DNA from: Gracilariopsis chorda
Lineage: Eukaryota; Rhodophyta; Florideophyceae; Gracilariales; Gracilariaceae
Direction: 5' to 3'
Assembly: GCA_003194525.1 (NCBI GenBank)
Contig: NBIV01000387.1
Coordinates: 1 to 48,572, forward strand
DNA: 48,572 bases
In this document: piece by piece, positions 19,275 to 29,000 of the stretch
Numbering within the stretch: the first letter of the stretch is position 1
Layout: each line of letters begins with the position of its first letter
Made by a program: the position numbers and the translations under genes
The notes under the pieces: model-generated
The model's input: the letters and a program-made list of their open reading frames with translations, nothing else
Databases searched by the model: none
What the model was told of the DNA's origin: nothing

Positions 19275-19536
19275 GCTGTGTCAGATTCTTCGTTTGTAAG
19301 AGCATAGGAAGATAATGCAGTCAGTTTTGAGAATACCGTGGCTCTTAGCACGCAAACGTCCTGAATGTTGATTTGAAAACCGAGAAAATGGAGAGTATTG
19401 TACACTAAGCAGCTGTATACATTATCCCGGGGTAAAACGTGCCTCTCACGATTCTACCAAGCGGATACCATGATCGTGAATCAAAGCAGGACCCAAACTT
19501 GTAGGAACCTTCTTCGACCAGAACTCTGACAAATTG
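19270..19536 (-). pseudogene. STT3: STT3 pseudogene, upstream half
   Basis: Read on the minus strand this gives VEEGSYKF, then SWYPLGRIVRGTFYPGIMYTAA, a stop and a two-base shift, then YNTLHFLGFQINIQDVCVLR and ALTNEESDTAS, which meets the downstream half in phase across the retrotransposon. These match the lumenal loop and second and third membrane helices of STT3. Before about 19536 the similarity is lost, so the N-terminus with the first catalytic Asp is absent or unrecognisable. The stop and shift near 19405 are independent of the retrotransposon. Confidence 0.8.
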
Positions 19537-19628
19537 AAAAGGGGATTATTCGCAAGTTAGAGTGAATCGAGCCAAGGGGAGAAGAGGGTGCTGGACATTA
19601 ACGCTCTGGACATCAGCGGTAGTGGTTC

Positions 19629-19685
19629 ATAGTGTAGGGGTTAAGCTTACCTTGTGCTTCGGAAATTGAACAACGGTTCAAACTC
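19629..19685 (+). other. Possible Pol III box A/box B pair (tRNA-like fragment)
   Basis: TAGTGTAGGGG fits the box A consensus, and GGTTCAAACTC about 44 bases later fits box B with one mismatch. I cannot fold a convincing cloverleaf: the acceptor and T stems are poor. It may be a decayed tRNA or the head of a SINE. Confidence 0.2.
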
Positions 19686-19773
19686 GTGGGTTATGCTTTC
19701 ATATCGCAGGACTGAGAAAAACCGGATGGAGAACGATACAATGTAGTTCAAACTGCGAGCTATTCCAAAGGCT

Positions 19774-20185
19774 GATCCGGCTTTTCAACCTTCCAAACGT
19801 CGGTCTCTAGATGTGGGCATGTAGTCACTCCTCTGCAAACACGCAAAAATCCAGTTAGCATCTCACAAATCAGAAACTGTTGTGAATATGTTGAAGCACA
19901 CAGTTCCACTGCCTAATCCTCGCACAGCCATCTGCACAACCCGCGCATGTGAGTTATGATGAGATTGCTGTATTGTTCGCAAACCCTGCTATCGGTGCCA
20001 CATCTCCACTGCCACGTAAAAGTACTCACCTAAAGCCAAAAGTTTCGAACAAGGAAAAGCACTCAGTCATATCGTCATCTTGAAAACACGTAAACAGTCG
20101 AATGTATAGCGATCGCACCAAACATGAACAAACAAGCCGTTCTAATTGCCAAATCGCACGGACGAAATAAGAGCAACCTGTCAAA
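19774..20185. repeat. Dispersed repeat, block B
   Basis: This is the shorter counterpart of block A (5725-6440) in the same orientation. It lacks about 300 bases in the middle. It lies just beyond the STT3 remnant, as block A lies just before the EME1 remnant. Confidence 0.6.
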
Positions 20186-20236
20186 TACCACCTGGGGTAA
20201 ACTAAACAATTAGTGTACCATCATATCCAGCTTACC

Positions 20237-21208
20237 TCACTGAAGCTTCTTTGTCAAAGCTTCAATCAAACCAACCATCTTTTTCCTCTCTGCAAGTGCT
20301 AGAGCACGCTCTTCCCTTTCCATTTCAAATCTTTTCCTCTCAAACTCCAATCTACTGTCCGCTTCTCTCCTCGAAGCCTCAAATTGTTGCCGATCTTTCT
20401 CGTTTCTTTCTCTTTCAATCTTCAAGCGATCGTGTTTCATGTCAAATCGCTGCTTTTCTAATAGTTGACGTTCTTTCGATTGCTCGACAAGAAAAACTGT
20501 CATATCGTCAGCAGAATTTGAAGCTTTCAAACGTCAAGCCCGTTTCGTGCCTGGCGATTTCGAGATATCAGTACCTCCATCACTTTGCACTGCAATTGTG
20601 TTGCGTTTCATAGCCTTCTTGCGTATTTCTTCACCAGCATCAATTAGTTTTTTCTCATATGCACTAACCTCTTCCTTTTCTACCTTCACCGCTTCTGCTT
20701 TTTCGTCCATTTTAAGAATGAGATCATCTAGCAGTACTTCCTTTTCACCCTACTCCTCCCCAATTCCAGTTGCGGACACATTACGCCTATTGTCTGCTCT
20801 TGGTATAGCCAAAAGCCTTTTAAATCGATCGATTAGCATCTTCCGTGATGGAAGGTTCATATAAGAAAACACTGCCCAAGTAACAACTGCAAGAAAAGTA
20901 TTCAACACTTTATCAAATATCACGTCAGTTTTGCCCAATTCTGGAACATGCGCGTCAGATTCTCGCACCGCCTGAAGACGAAAAATGTCATATGCTTTAG
21001 TAAACCCAAATCGCCTCAGTTTTTGCGTATTGGACGGTAAGGCAGACTCATTTGATAGTTCGAGAGAATGGTTTTGGGTTTTTCGGGCAATCCTGTTGTA
21101 GTCTGCATAGCCTTGGCGTCTTTCGACGACTTTTTGGAATGCCCGGACGTGCTCATGGTCAGAGAGCCGTTTAAACGTAGCGCGTCGTCTGCGAAAGAGG
21201 TATACCAT
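20237..21208 (-). pseudogene. Myb/SANT-like protein with C-terminal coiled coil, two in-frame stops
   Basis: One frame of 324 codons is interrupted only by TAG (20750-20752) and TGA (20534-20536). The N-terminal third is basic. The middle has FDKVLNTFLAVVTWAVF, then SRKMLIDRFKRLLA and a NRRNVSATGIGEE segment, followed by an acidic Lys/Glu coil with RKKAMKR. The C-terminal third is an unbroken Glu/Arg coiled coil ending TKKLQ. This architecture, a Myb-like fold then an acidic linker and coil, is common in DNA-binding proteins from transposons and their domesticated relatives. It could be the Myb partner of a Harbinger-type element, whose transposase remnant lies at 377-728, but nothing shows they belong together. 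Confidence 0.5.
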
Positions 21209-21851
21209 CAGCTACTCGTGTGGATGGTGGTTTTTACGAGAATTCGTATGAAATTCTCGTACGTTTCGTAGCCACAAATGACAAGTGTGCATCCTGTCCC
21301 TAGTGTATACCATAATTGTACGAGAATTTGTACTGCGTAAATCCTCTATAGTCATGGAATATGATGTTGGAGTACAGCATGCACGAAAATTATGGTACCT
21401 ACACGATTGGCGGTAGTTGATGTCACCCCATGCAGATGCATTACCAGAGATGCAGATAGTCAGTTCTTCTCAAAATGTCCAATGCTCTACGCAAGTTCAG
21501 AAAACTTTGAGACTCTTGCACTAAAAACTTGGATGGAAAGCACTTCTCTTTGTAAAGGAGGTATCTTCATATCTCGAGTACGGAATAGACATAGAGGATC
21601 AATGAAAATGCAATCTACGCTGTCTCTATGTTAATCACGGGAGAGTTTTCCTCTTCTCATGAAGGGTGAATTGCACAATGACAAAAGTATGTACATTTGA
21701 CACCACTCTGACGTTCTCCGTCTCCTTATGATTACTATAGCAAGATACCTTCCAGTGAATGATAAATGGCGCAGAAGGCTTCGCTTCATTGCTCCATCAT
21801 CATTCTTTTTCGACGAACCCCATTTCTTCTCCCTTTGTACCGAGGGCATGC
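21209..21851. other. Non-coding stretch
   Basis: No gene or RNA recognised. Several CGAGAATT-type repeats (GAATTCGTATG, TCTCGTACG, ACGAGAATTTG) occur between 21235 and 21330, but no clean repeat unit emerges. Confidence 0.35.
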
Positions 21852-23033
21852 TCATTGTACCTTGTTCGTCTTCTCTAGCTTTTCAGATAACAAAAATGTT
21901 GTTTCAATTCCGAAATGATCTGAAGCGCGAACCCCAGTTGGCAATAACAGCATTACTGCGTCGTTTCTTCCCGAAACGTTGACTGGGCTTTTCCCCATCA
22001 CGCGATGCGAGTAAACCGCCGCGTGAATTCCTTTTGACAAGGATCTGAGATAGATTCGATCCAACCTTTCTTGGCTCCTTTGTTTTGTTTGGAAGTAAGC
22101 CAACCCATTTTGGATTGAATCGTATATCGGAGCAAGTATTGTAGCATCAGCTTCAATATATCCCGTCAATGCGTAGGAAATTGAATGCTCATCTTCTTGG
22201 TAAACAACGTTGAAGTCTCCGGCAATCACATGTACGTCGCAATGGCTTCCAACTTCTTCCATTCTAGAGACAACAAAATCCAGCTGCTTTCTTCTCTTCT
22301 TAATCGCCGATTGTGGACCTTTACGATCATTCTTTCCGGCAGTGAGATGTAACCCGCAAATTGTGACCGTCTTTCCCGAGCGTAGAGCAGCTTCAATGAA
22401 TACTAACTTCTTCCCAGTTGCAGATTGCGCTTTTGCGAAATGTGCCCTTGTCAAAGTCACATCCTTCCGCACTAGCATAAGCTGACCTGCAGCTCCTTTC
22501 GGCCCAGATAGTGTCTTATATTCTGTAATAGAGGAGTCTGAAGAAAGAAAAGTTCTCTGTATGAAGTAGTCATTCAGCGAGTATGTGGCAAATGGAGGTG
22601 CAGCCTCCGAAAATATCCACACATGGGCCCTGCTCTGCTTCACATCTTCTAGAATAGCATTCCACCGACATGAATTCAAGGACTTCAAGACGGACGGTAA
22701 GAATACGTCCATAAGAACGTTGTATGTACCAATTCGGAGGATCTCTTCTCCCGTTCTTTCGCTTTTCGCCAGTCCGCCAGAAATCGGAACAGCTCTCCAT
22801 GAGACGATTGACTCCCATGCTGCGGACTGGGCGTCATAACTATGAAAAGGAATGCTTTTCAGCTCTGAAAAAACCGCGGCAGCTTTGGGACGCGTTGCAG
22901 CGGCTGATGTCCTGAGATCTTCAAATTTCGAAGTGCGTTTTTGTTCCGCATGTCCGAACAAAGACTCTCTTTCACGTTCTAGTGCATGGTCAAGAGGAGC
23001 CATGTCTGAAGTTTCATCAGAATCCGAAACCAT
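21852..23033 (-). CDS. Endonuclease/exonuclease/phosphatase (EEP) family protein
   Basis: An intact frame of 393 residues from the ATG at 23031-23033. A longer frame to 23177 runs into a repeat and is not favoured. The first 120 residues are charged and probably disordered. The EEP fold (PF03372) then follows: RIGTYNVLMD with the metal-site Asn, IFSEA with the Glu, TICGLHLTAG, VIAGDFNVV with the catalytic GD-N, ERLDRIYLR and SDHFGIE near the C-terminus with the catalytic Asp-His. The family includes phosphodiesterases acting on DNA, RNA or phosphoinositides; the TYNVL start and short loops do not settle which. No signal peptide is seen. It is one of few undamaged genes here. A tandem repeat lies directly upstream. 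Confidence 0.8.
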   Translation of the reverse strand: MVSDSDETSDMAPLDHALERERESLFGHAEQKRTSKFEDLRTSAAATRPKAAAVFSELKSIPFHSYDAQSAAWESIVSWRAVPISGGLAKSERTGEEILRIGTYNVLMDVFLPSVLKSLNSCRWNAILEDVKQSRAHVWIFSEAAPPFATYSLNDYFIQRTFLSSDSSITEYKTLSGPKGAAGQLMLVRKDVTLTRAHFAKAQSATGKKLVFIEAALRSGKTVTICGLHLTAGKNDRKGPQSAIKKRRKQLDFVVSRMEEVGSHCDVHVIAGDFNVVYQEDEHSISYALTGYIEADATILAPIYDSIQNGLAYFQTKQRSQERLDRIYLRSLSKGIHAAVYSHRVMGKSPVNVSGRNDAVMLLLPTGVRASDHFGIETTFLLSEKLEKTNKVQ

Positions 23034-23111
23034 TATGCTTGCAGAAGAGGCGGGAACGAAAAGAATTGGTATTTCCTTTCGAAAAGTTTGGGGATAGCTG
23101 TTCGGAAAGCG

Positions 23112-23456
23112 ATTGTATGGTTTGGTTACTTTTGTTAGTGCTGCATCAGCTCTGCGTAGGACAAAAAGTATCACCACAGCGCTGCCGCTGTAACATTATT
23201 ATTGGGCGCATTGTCCAAAATTGTTTAGAGTTCACGCCAAAACGGTCATTCGCCAGTGGAGGCGGAGGCAGAGACGAAACAAAGAGGTCTTTCCTTTCAA
23301 TAGTCCCGAGAAAGCCGTTTGGTCAGCAATTGTATGGTTTGGTTCCTTGTGTTTGCGCTCCATCAGCTCTGCGTAGGACCAAAATTTCAACACAGCGCTG
23401 CCTCTGATACATTTTTTGGGCACCATGCGAAAACCGTTTAGAGCTCGCTCCAAAAC
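23112..23456. repeat. Tandem duplication upstream of the EEP gene
   Basis: Two diverged direct copies, 23112-23243 and 23329-23456, are offset by about 215 bases. They share ATTGTATGGTTTGGTT, ATCAGCTCTGCGTAGGAC, CACAGCGCTGCC and GTTTAGAG. The first copy ends within 80 bases of the favoured start codon of the EEP gene on the minus strand, so the duplicated unit may be promoter DNA. Confidence 0.7.
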
Positions 23457-24093
23457 TCTGCAAACATCGCCGCAGACCATATGCAGATGCCCGAATCATA
23501 CCAACACATATTTGTCAACTTCTCCAATCGTATTTCCTTTAGATCGGAAAAATATCTGTTCAGTCTTCAAATCCTGGAAGGAGATCAACTTCAACCCAAG
23601 TTCTCGTGAGAAACTTCGGTGGTTCCGAACTTAAAACTCTACTGGAACGTAGAATGCTATTGCTCATTGAATGATTGCCCAAACCTCCCATGCCTCAGTT
23701 TCAGCTTTGCTTTGTTGTTTTCCAGCCGGCTGTCTGTTCGCGGTAGAAGAGTTTTGTTTAGGTATGGAAATTCTCGTGGAACTGTAGACCTTAGAACTGG
23801 ATAGAAGTTTGGCAGCATCAAAACTTGAGCAGGAAAGAAGGGGCCGAAGGAGGGATGGGAGTTATAAACAAAAAGTTGCTAAGGCGAAAGAATCTAAGGG
23901 AGAAACTGAGATGAGGCCGACTACGATGATCGCAGAATCTCAAACAAGGCAAAACCCAGGGCATTTCGAAAGGTTCGCTGGATGAGTGACGTACTCTTTC
24001 TTGCCTCCCATGCTCACAGTTGCTGGAATAAAACTTCTTCTGCGTTCTTTGAGAATATATTCAAATATGGGCTTCTCCTTGATTCTTGTCATA
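23457..24093. other. Non-coding stretch
   Basis: No gene, RNA or clear repeat seen. A polypurine patch occurs near 23830-23910 on the plus strand. Confidence 0.35.
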
Positions 24094-24483
24094 TCACGGA
24101 TTAGTTAACGTGAAAACATCTGTTACAAATGAGGAACGGACAACGTTTTCCGAGGTATACTTCTTTGGCTGTTCATAGGACACTACAACCTCAAAATGAG
24201 TCTTACTTACTAACATATATTCTACAGCTGAAGTAATAGGGGAGTAAACAACTGTAGGATTGCCTTGATCGGAAGTTGCGGACAAAATAAATTCGCAAAG
24301 GGACTCCTGCGCGACATTCATAAGGAGAAGACACGTTCTTGGAATTCCTAGACTTCTCGAAATAGACCAGAGAATTCATGCCTTGCTCGATAGCGTCTCA
24401 TCTGATAAACTCTCTTTGAGTGTTTTAGAGTTCTGGTCTAAGTCATTCCTCATTTGCAACTCACACTCTTGATATCTTTTCAT
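24094..24483 (-). pseudogene. Small coiled-coil/globular gene remnant, unknown
   Basis: A 130-codon frame from an ATG at 24481-24483 is broken only by a TGA at 24376-24378. The first 30 residues (KRYQECELQMRNDLDQNSK and on) look like a coiled coil. The rest, with LCEFILSATSDQG, VEYMLVSKTHFEVVVSYEQP and a final VTDVFTLTNP, looks like a small beta-rich domain. A coil followed by a small globular domain is reminiscent of kinetochore proteins such as Spc24 or Spc25, but I cannot match residues and do not assign it. Another coiled-coil-like stretch on the same strand (24528-24752) could be an upstream exon. Confidence 0.35.
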
Positions 24484-24752
24484 GTGTAAACAACTTCACA
24501 AATAACACACGTTCTATATAGCATGTGTCAACGGAAGAATGAATAGTGATTCTTGGTCGTTGATGTGCTAAGTTCAAGATCTCTGACCTTCAATTCCTCT
24601 TGAAGAGTGATTAAGATGCAATGAAGATAATGATTCGATTCTACGCTTCGTATGACCAGAGACTTCTCAGAAATCGTAAGAGCCGAAAGTTTGCATCGAT
24701 AAAAACATATTGTTGGACAAAATACATATTCTTGCGTGTAGGATTTCTTCAC

Positions 24753-25290
24753 TTCCTTTCAAATTACACAGATGCATCGTTTTCTATCGTCCTTGTCTCC
24801 CGACCATTGCAGCAAAATCCGAAGTCCCGAGAGATGGGATTAGAAATCAGACACGTCCATTCATGCAATATGTCAGACTCTTCATCTTCTATTTCGCATA
24901 TTTGAAGGGTTGTCAGAACTCACCTCTTGAAAGTGGTTCGCCTTGCAATCAAAGCTGGACTTCAGCCTCTCAGTCCAGTTCAGGAAGGTGGACGGTTTTT
25001 GCAAAACCACTTTTGTCATAGATGCGCTCAAACTGTAGACCAAAGAATGAATGATCTACAGAACACTTTCTTTTCGCAGTACTGAAAAAAGGACATCTAA
25101 CCTTGCCTTCTGTGCCTTCTTCCATCCTATTATGTCCCACAATCCTCTCGACTTTTCCATATCAGCGGACTTTGTACATTAATAGAGAGTTAGAGGCATA
25201 TCAACGAAGAGTTTCATTCAATATTTGGTTTGAAGTTGGATGCAGCTACTGGCAAAGAATTCTTAGGTTTTCAATTTCATAACCGAAAGG
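24753..25290. other. Non-coding stretch
   Basis: No gene, RNA or repeat recognised. Confidence 0.3.
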
Positions 25291-25309
25291 TATTACACAC
25301 ACCTTACCA

Positions 25310-25793
25310 ATCACGTCGGCTCGTGTTCATCTGTTTTAGAGTTATGCTTCACCAAATGCATTTCCCATGAACTGCAGACTGGTAGAAAAGCCAACTGCAG
25401 CAGAGATAATCTGTACAAAGCAGGGATGAGGCGGGGTGGCAGATATTCATGCGAGCCGATAGTGATATCCATGTCTCCGGCAGTCATGGAGTAGCTTACT
25501 TCCTGTTCATTTTATTTGTTCTTCGCGTTCGCATACTAGTCAAATCACTGCTTTCAAAAACATCAACATCATTGCTATCACTACCGGGCAGAGTTCTGAG
25601 CTGCGATCTCAAACGGATCTGCTAGAAGAAGTATGAGCTGAAGTCGGTCTAGCACAGATGTGCAGTGCGAAAGGCGCATACATAAGTTGAGATAGAAGCT
25701 ATTTATTCGATTCTGGAGGGCAACACCATTTGATATGCCTCCGTTGATTTGTATAGTAGAGAACCCCAACCTTATGACACAACCTAGGACCAT
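25310..25793 (-). pseudogene. Unassigned gene remnant in several frames
   Basis: Three coding-like stretches follow one another on the minus strand. The first (to about 25581) reads NSFYLNLCMRLSHCTSVLDR then LQLILLLADPFEIAAQNSA. A second frame gives SGSDSNDVDVFESSDLTS. A third, about 25310-25505, gives EVSYSMTAGDMDITIGSHEY and PPRLIPALYRLSLLQLAF before a TGA. The composition is protein-like and frame changes lie between, either from decay or from introns (an AG precedes the third piece). I do not recognise the family. Confidence 0.3.
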
Positions 25794-25810
25794 TCGTTAT
25801 GCCTTCTCTG

Positions 25811-26150
25811 GGGTGTCAAAATTGTCGTAGCCCATATGGAACCACGGTGCTAAATCGCTTTGCGCTGGATGCCTGTTGTGGTGAGGGATCACTGCAAGGT
25901 ACTGGCGAGTCCCGCGAAGGGCACATGCAGTTCCGCCCGTCGAGGTGTGCCGACCTTCCGGAAAGGCTACAAAAGACTGTGAAGTTACGCCCGATGAGGA
26001 AGCCAAATGGGCATGCGATTGGATCTATTAGGGGCATTTAGCCGTCGCATAGATGATTAGCCTTCTACTTCTTCTAGAAAGTTAATACCACTGCCTCGGA
26101 ATTGGAGGCACGTGTTCGTAAAACACACACACACGCACACGCACACGCAC
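25811..26150. repeat. Dispersed repeat, copy 1 (ends in CA microsatellite)
   Basis: About 340 bases match 31878-32196 in the same orientation at roughly 80-85 percent by eye. Shared stretches include GTCGTAGCCCAT, GCTAAATCGCTTTGCGCTGGAT, GGGCACATGCAGTTCCGCCC and TTAGCCGTCG. Both copies finish in a CA-repeat tract. No inverted ends or target duplication were found. A SINE-like or fragmentary DNA element is possible; I saw no Pol III boxes. Confidence 0.7.
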
Positions 26151-26152
26151 AC
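26123..26152. repeat. CA/GC-rich microsatellite
   Basis: An (AC)n tract with interspersed ACGC units forms the right end of repeat copy 1. The second copy ends in a shorter AC tract, so the tract is part of the element's end. Confidence 0.8.
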
Positions 26153-26155
26153 TCA

Positions 26156-28406
26156 TGTCTTCTGTGTCCAAAAAAGTAGTTTGATATACTCAGAAAGAAT
26201 AATGCACAACAATCTCTTTCGCTGTTTGTACCAGTAGCGCTTTGTTACCGAAGCTTTTCAGACCTATATGCTCACTGTCTCTCTAGGACAAAAAATGGCA
26301 TCACCTCATTCTTCCTTATGTCTCCGAGAAGCGAAGTTTTAGATCGGGGGCATGACGCTTAGTAGGGGGCACTTATGGTATTTTTAGGGGTTTTTGGGGC
26401 ATTTACTCTATTCTGTCCATCGTTCGCTATTGAATTTCTTTTCCCAAAAATCCGATGTGACTGAGCTGTTGTGGAACGTGGATGTGATCTGCGTCGGAGT
26501 TTAATGCTATCTATACATCTGTGGATTCCCAAACGCTATGATTATAGAATCCCATCCCACCCTAATCACAGATTTCATATTCGATGGCAATATCACGTCA
26601 ATAAGATTGAATCTAGCAACTGTAGAGGATTCCTTAGAGCTTTGATTTAAAGGACATGCTTTTCGAACAGCTCCCCGTGTGCCGCCCGCATCCTACGATC
26701 CGATACTACGATACTAATATCAAAATGATGAAAAGGAATGCGTTCCCCTTCCGAGGATGAGGTTGCCTTAACAGCCGTCTTTTTCTCTTCCTTTGGAAGA
26801 CTAGTTTGTGCAGCACCGCCGACATCCGAAGGACGCGTGACAATTCGAATATGCTAAAACCCCAAACAATGCCTCGGCTGGCGCGATCCAGTTCATCCTC
26901 GAAACAAGCATGGTGGAAAATGTCCTCAGAAGTTGCGCCCATTTTGCTCGTAGTAGGACATCGAACTGAGTTGCAATCATTTCCATCACTGACAGGGAAC
27001 TGATGGATCAACTACTCTGAAAGCTCCGTAATACAATACCATCACCTCTGCTCTGTGTAACAAAGCAGTCGTAGGGTAGATGCTTCGCACGAAATACGAC
27101 TAAAGAGTCGGAGACAAGGTCTGACCGCCCCCTCTAAGCTATCAGCCTGGGGCGGGATTTTATTTATAGAAGTTGTTAGATCAAGCTAGGGCTGCGTACC
27201 TGGCTTGATCCAGCGTGGAGCTTCCTAGAGAAGCGGCGAGACACGAAGGATGTGGTTGTGGTATGGGGTGAACTACTATGCTAATGTTGTGTTGTTGCAC
27301 TATGCACAGGAATGTCAAGACAGCTTCGCCGCAGAAATTCTTTGTGCTCTGTGACTTCTTCACTACCCTTGTTTCATGTTTTACTAACGATCGGGGCTAG
27401 GTCGTCGAAACGGTAGCTCGAGATAGCATTGTACCTACATGACAGGCTATCGCAGAGCAACCATGCCACGGCTTTTCAAAATCAGCTCCCGGTTTGTGTG
27501 AAAATGCATTTCAGTACTTCTATTGTAGATGATGATCTGGTTGACATCGAAAGCGTGAACGTCTTTCCGGTACGGTTTTGAGCAGTCTTGAATTACAAGT
27601 TACCTGAAAGCAAAAGTATTGAAGCAAACATCTGTTGATCTACTCCTCCCATTGCAGTATATTCTCAGCGATGAGCAGTTCAAACTGTACCTCGTTCGAG
27701 AGATTTCCCGTCCCCGACTCATGTTAAGGTTCACTTCTCATTTTCGCAAAAAAGATTTACCGCTACGCTCCCTAAAAGAAACCCAGCCTAAACGTAAGTA
27801 CTGTTATTCCCGTACGTGTTGAGAAGACCTTTCATATTTCTATCTGGTTGCTAGACACTCGGAATTGTATGAAGTAATCCTCTAGAACAATGCCATACTC
27901 TCCAAAGCGGTCGTCTGCAACTGCATTCGTGGCGTAAGGCAGTCGCGAGCTGATCGTTGTGTATTCCATAGGGTACCGTTGGTAACGGTACGAAGGTACC
28001 GTTTAATCGCATGTTTCAAGATACGTAGAAGGTTTTCAAGAGAGCACTTGGCACGTCATGATGCTGATCATTTCCTTGCTAACAGTCCAGATCATCGCCC
28101 CAGCGTGATACCTTTCCTTTTCGGAAAGAGGGCTTGTGCGAAAGTGAGGAACTGACTTGTGGAAGCCATACACGATCCTGGGTATTATTCATTGTTCGCA
28201 CCAGCCATCCATGTTCCTCCTCCATGCCCTGCACTTGGTCTTTCTTGCGCCTCTCCAGCAGTTTCATAATTACATAGTTCTTTTGATACGAATTGAGTCA
28301 TTTATTGACGTGCATCATGCCCGCGATGAGGGAAAATGGCTTTGGTCTAACTTTAAGGCTGGTAGAAAAGTGTCATGTTCCTACTTAGGTCAATCCCATG
28401 CCGCTT
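26156..28406. other. Long gene-poor stretch
   Basis: No convincing gene. Between about 27440 and 27822 on the plus strand there are short coding-like pieces in several frames (STSIVDDDLVDIESVNVF and DLLLPLQYILSDEQFKLYLV), possibly another decayed gene. A short inverted repeat built on GGTACCGTT/AACGGTAC lies at about 27971-28002, and a related ACGGTACGAAGGTAC motif recurs near 37388. Otherwise I see nothing. Confidence 0.3.
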
Positions 28407-28931
28407 CTAATGCCTTGTTCGGAAAACAACGCATTTGCCTTGGTCCAAAGCTTCTCTACGGTTTAAGTTGATGTTTCGCACTGACGGTGGGTTTTCAGCG
28501 ACCAACAGCTGATAGTTGGTGATATAAACTCGGATGCAAGAGCCCCGTGCGAAGTTTCCATCGAAATGCTCGTGACCAATCCCCGACCCAATTCGGTGCG
28601 GAAGAGTATACGGCTTAAACAAAGTCAGCGAAGGCACCCTGTAGTAAAAATTAAACGGACGAACATTATAGCCGGAAAGAATGAATTGCGGAGGGATGCC
28701 GTTGGAGGTGACGACTCCAATTCGTTCACCGGGATTACGAGAAACGATCTGCGGTGTAAAGGATTCGTCGGCTGGGCCGTCCAGCGAAAAGGAAGGCACA
28801 TTATCGTGACCTTCGAATTTGAGTTTACAATCGTCGTAGGCGAGCTGGCACCAGTCGGGCATTCCGAAACTGGTAGCGTAGGCGACGGAGAGGGAGACGG
28901 TTAGGGCTATGAGCTTCAGCAACAACTTCAT
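28407..28931 (-). CDS. Small secreted protein with signal peptide, unknown family
   Basis: An intact frame of 174 residues from the ATG at 28929-28931. A longer open frame starts at 28973, but the shorter start gives a textbook signal peptide (MKLLLKLIALTVSLSVAYA) with cleavage likely after AYA. The mature part of about 155 residues has four Cys (WCQ, DCK, SCI, KCV), which could form two disulphides, and is rich in Pro, Asn and aromatic residues. A TATA box lies 62 bases upstream. I recognise no domain. It probably goes to the cell wall or outside. The intact frame among so much decay suggests a working gene. Confidence 0.65.
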   Translation of the reverse strand: MKLLLKLIALTVSLSVAYATSFGMPDWCQLAYDDCKLKFEGHDNVPSFSLDGPADESFTPQIVSRNPGERIGVVTSNGIPPQFILSGYNVRPFNFYYRVPSLTLFKPYTLPHRIGSGIGHEHFDGNFARGSCIRVYITNYQLLVAENPPSVRNINLNRREALDQGKCVVFRTRH

Positions 28932-28992
28932 GATGAGAATGTTTGTGCAGTGGATGGAAGGTGATATTGGCACACGTTGAAGCCGACTCTCT

Positions 28993-29000
28993 CTTTTATA
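28993..29000 (-). promoter_or_regulatory. TATA box of the secreted-protein gene
   Basis: TATAAAAG on the minus strand, 62 bases upstream of the ATG at 28931, a normal distance for a TATA-driven gene with a short leader. Confidence 0.6.

Noticed and set aside
19629..19685. A functional tRNA gene
   Set aside because: Box A and an imperfect box B are present, but stems do not pair well enough; kept only as a low-confidence tRNA-like fragment.
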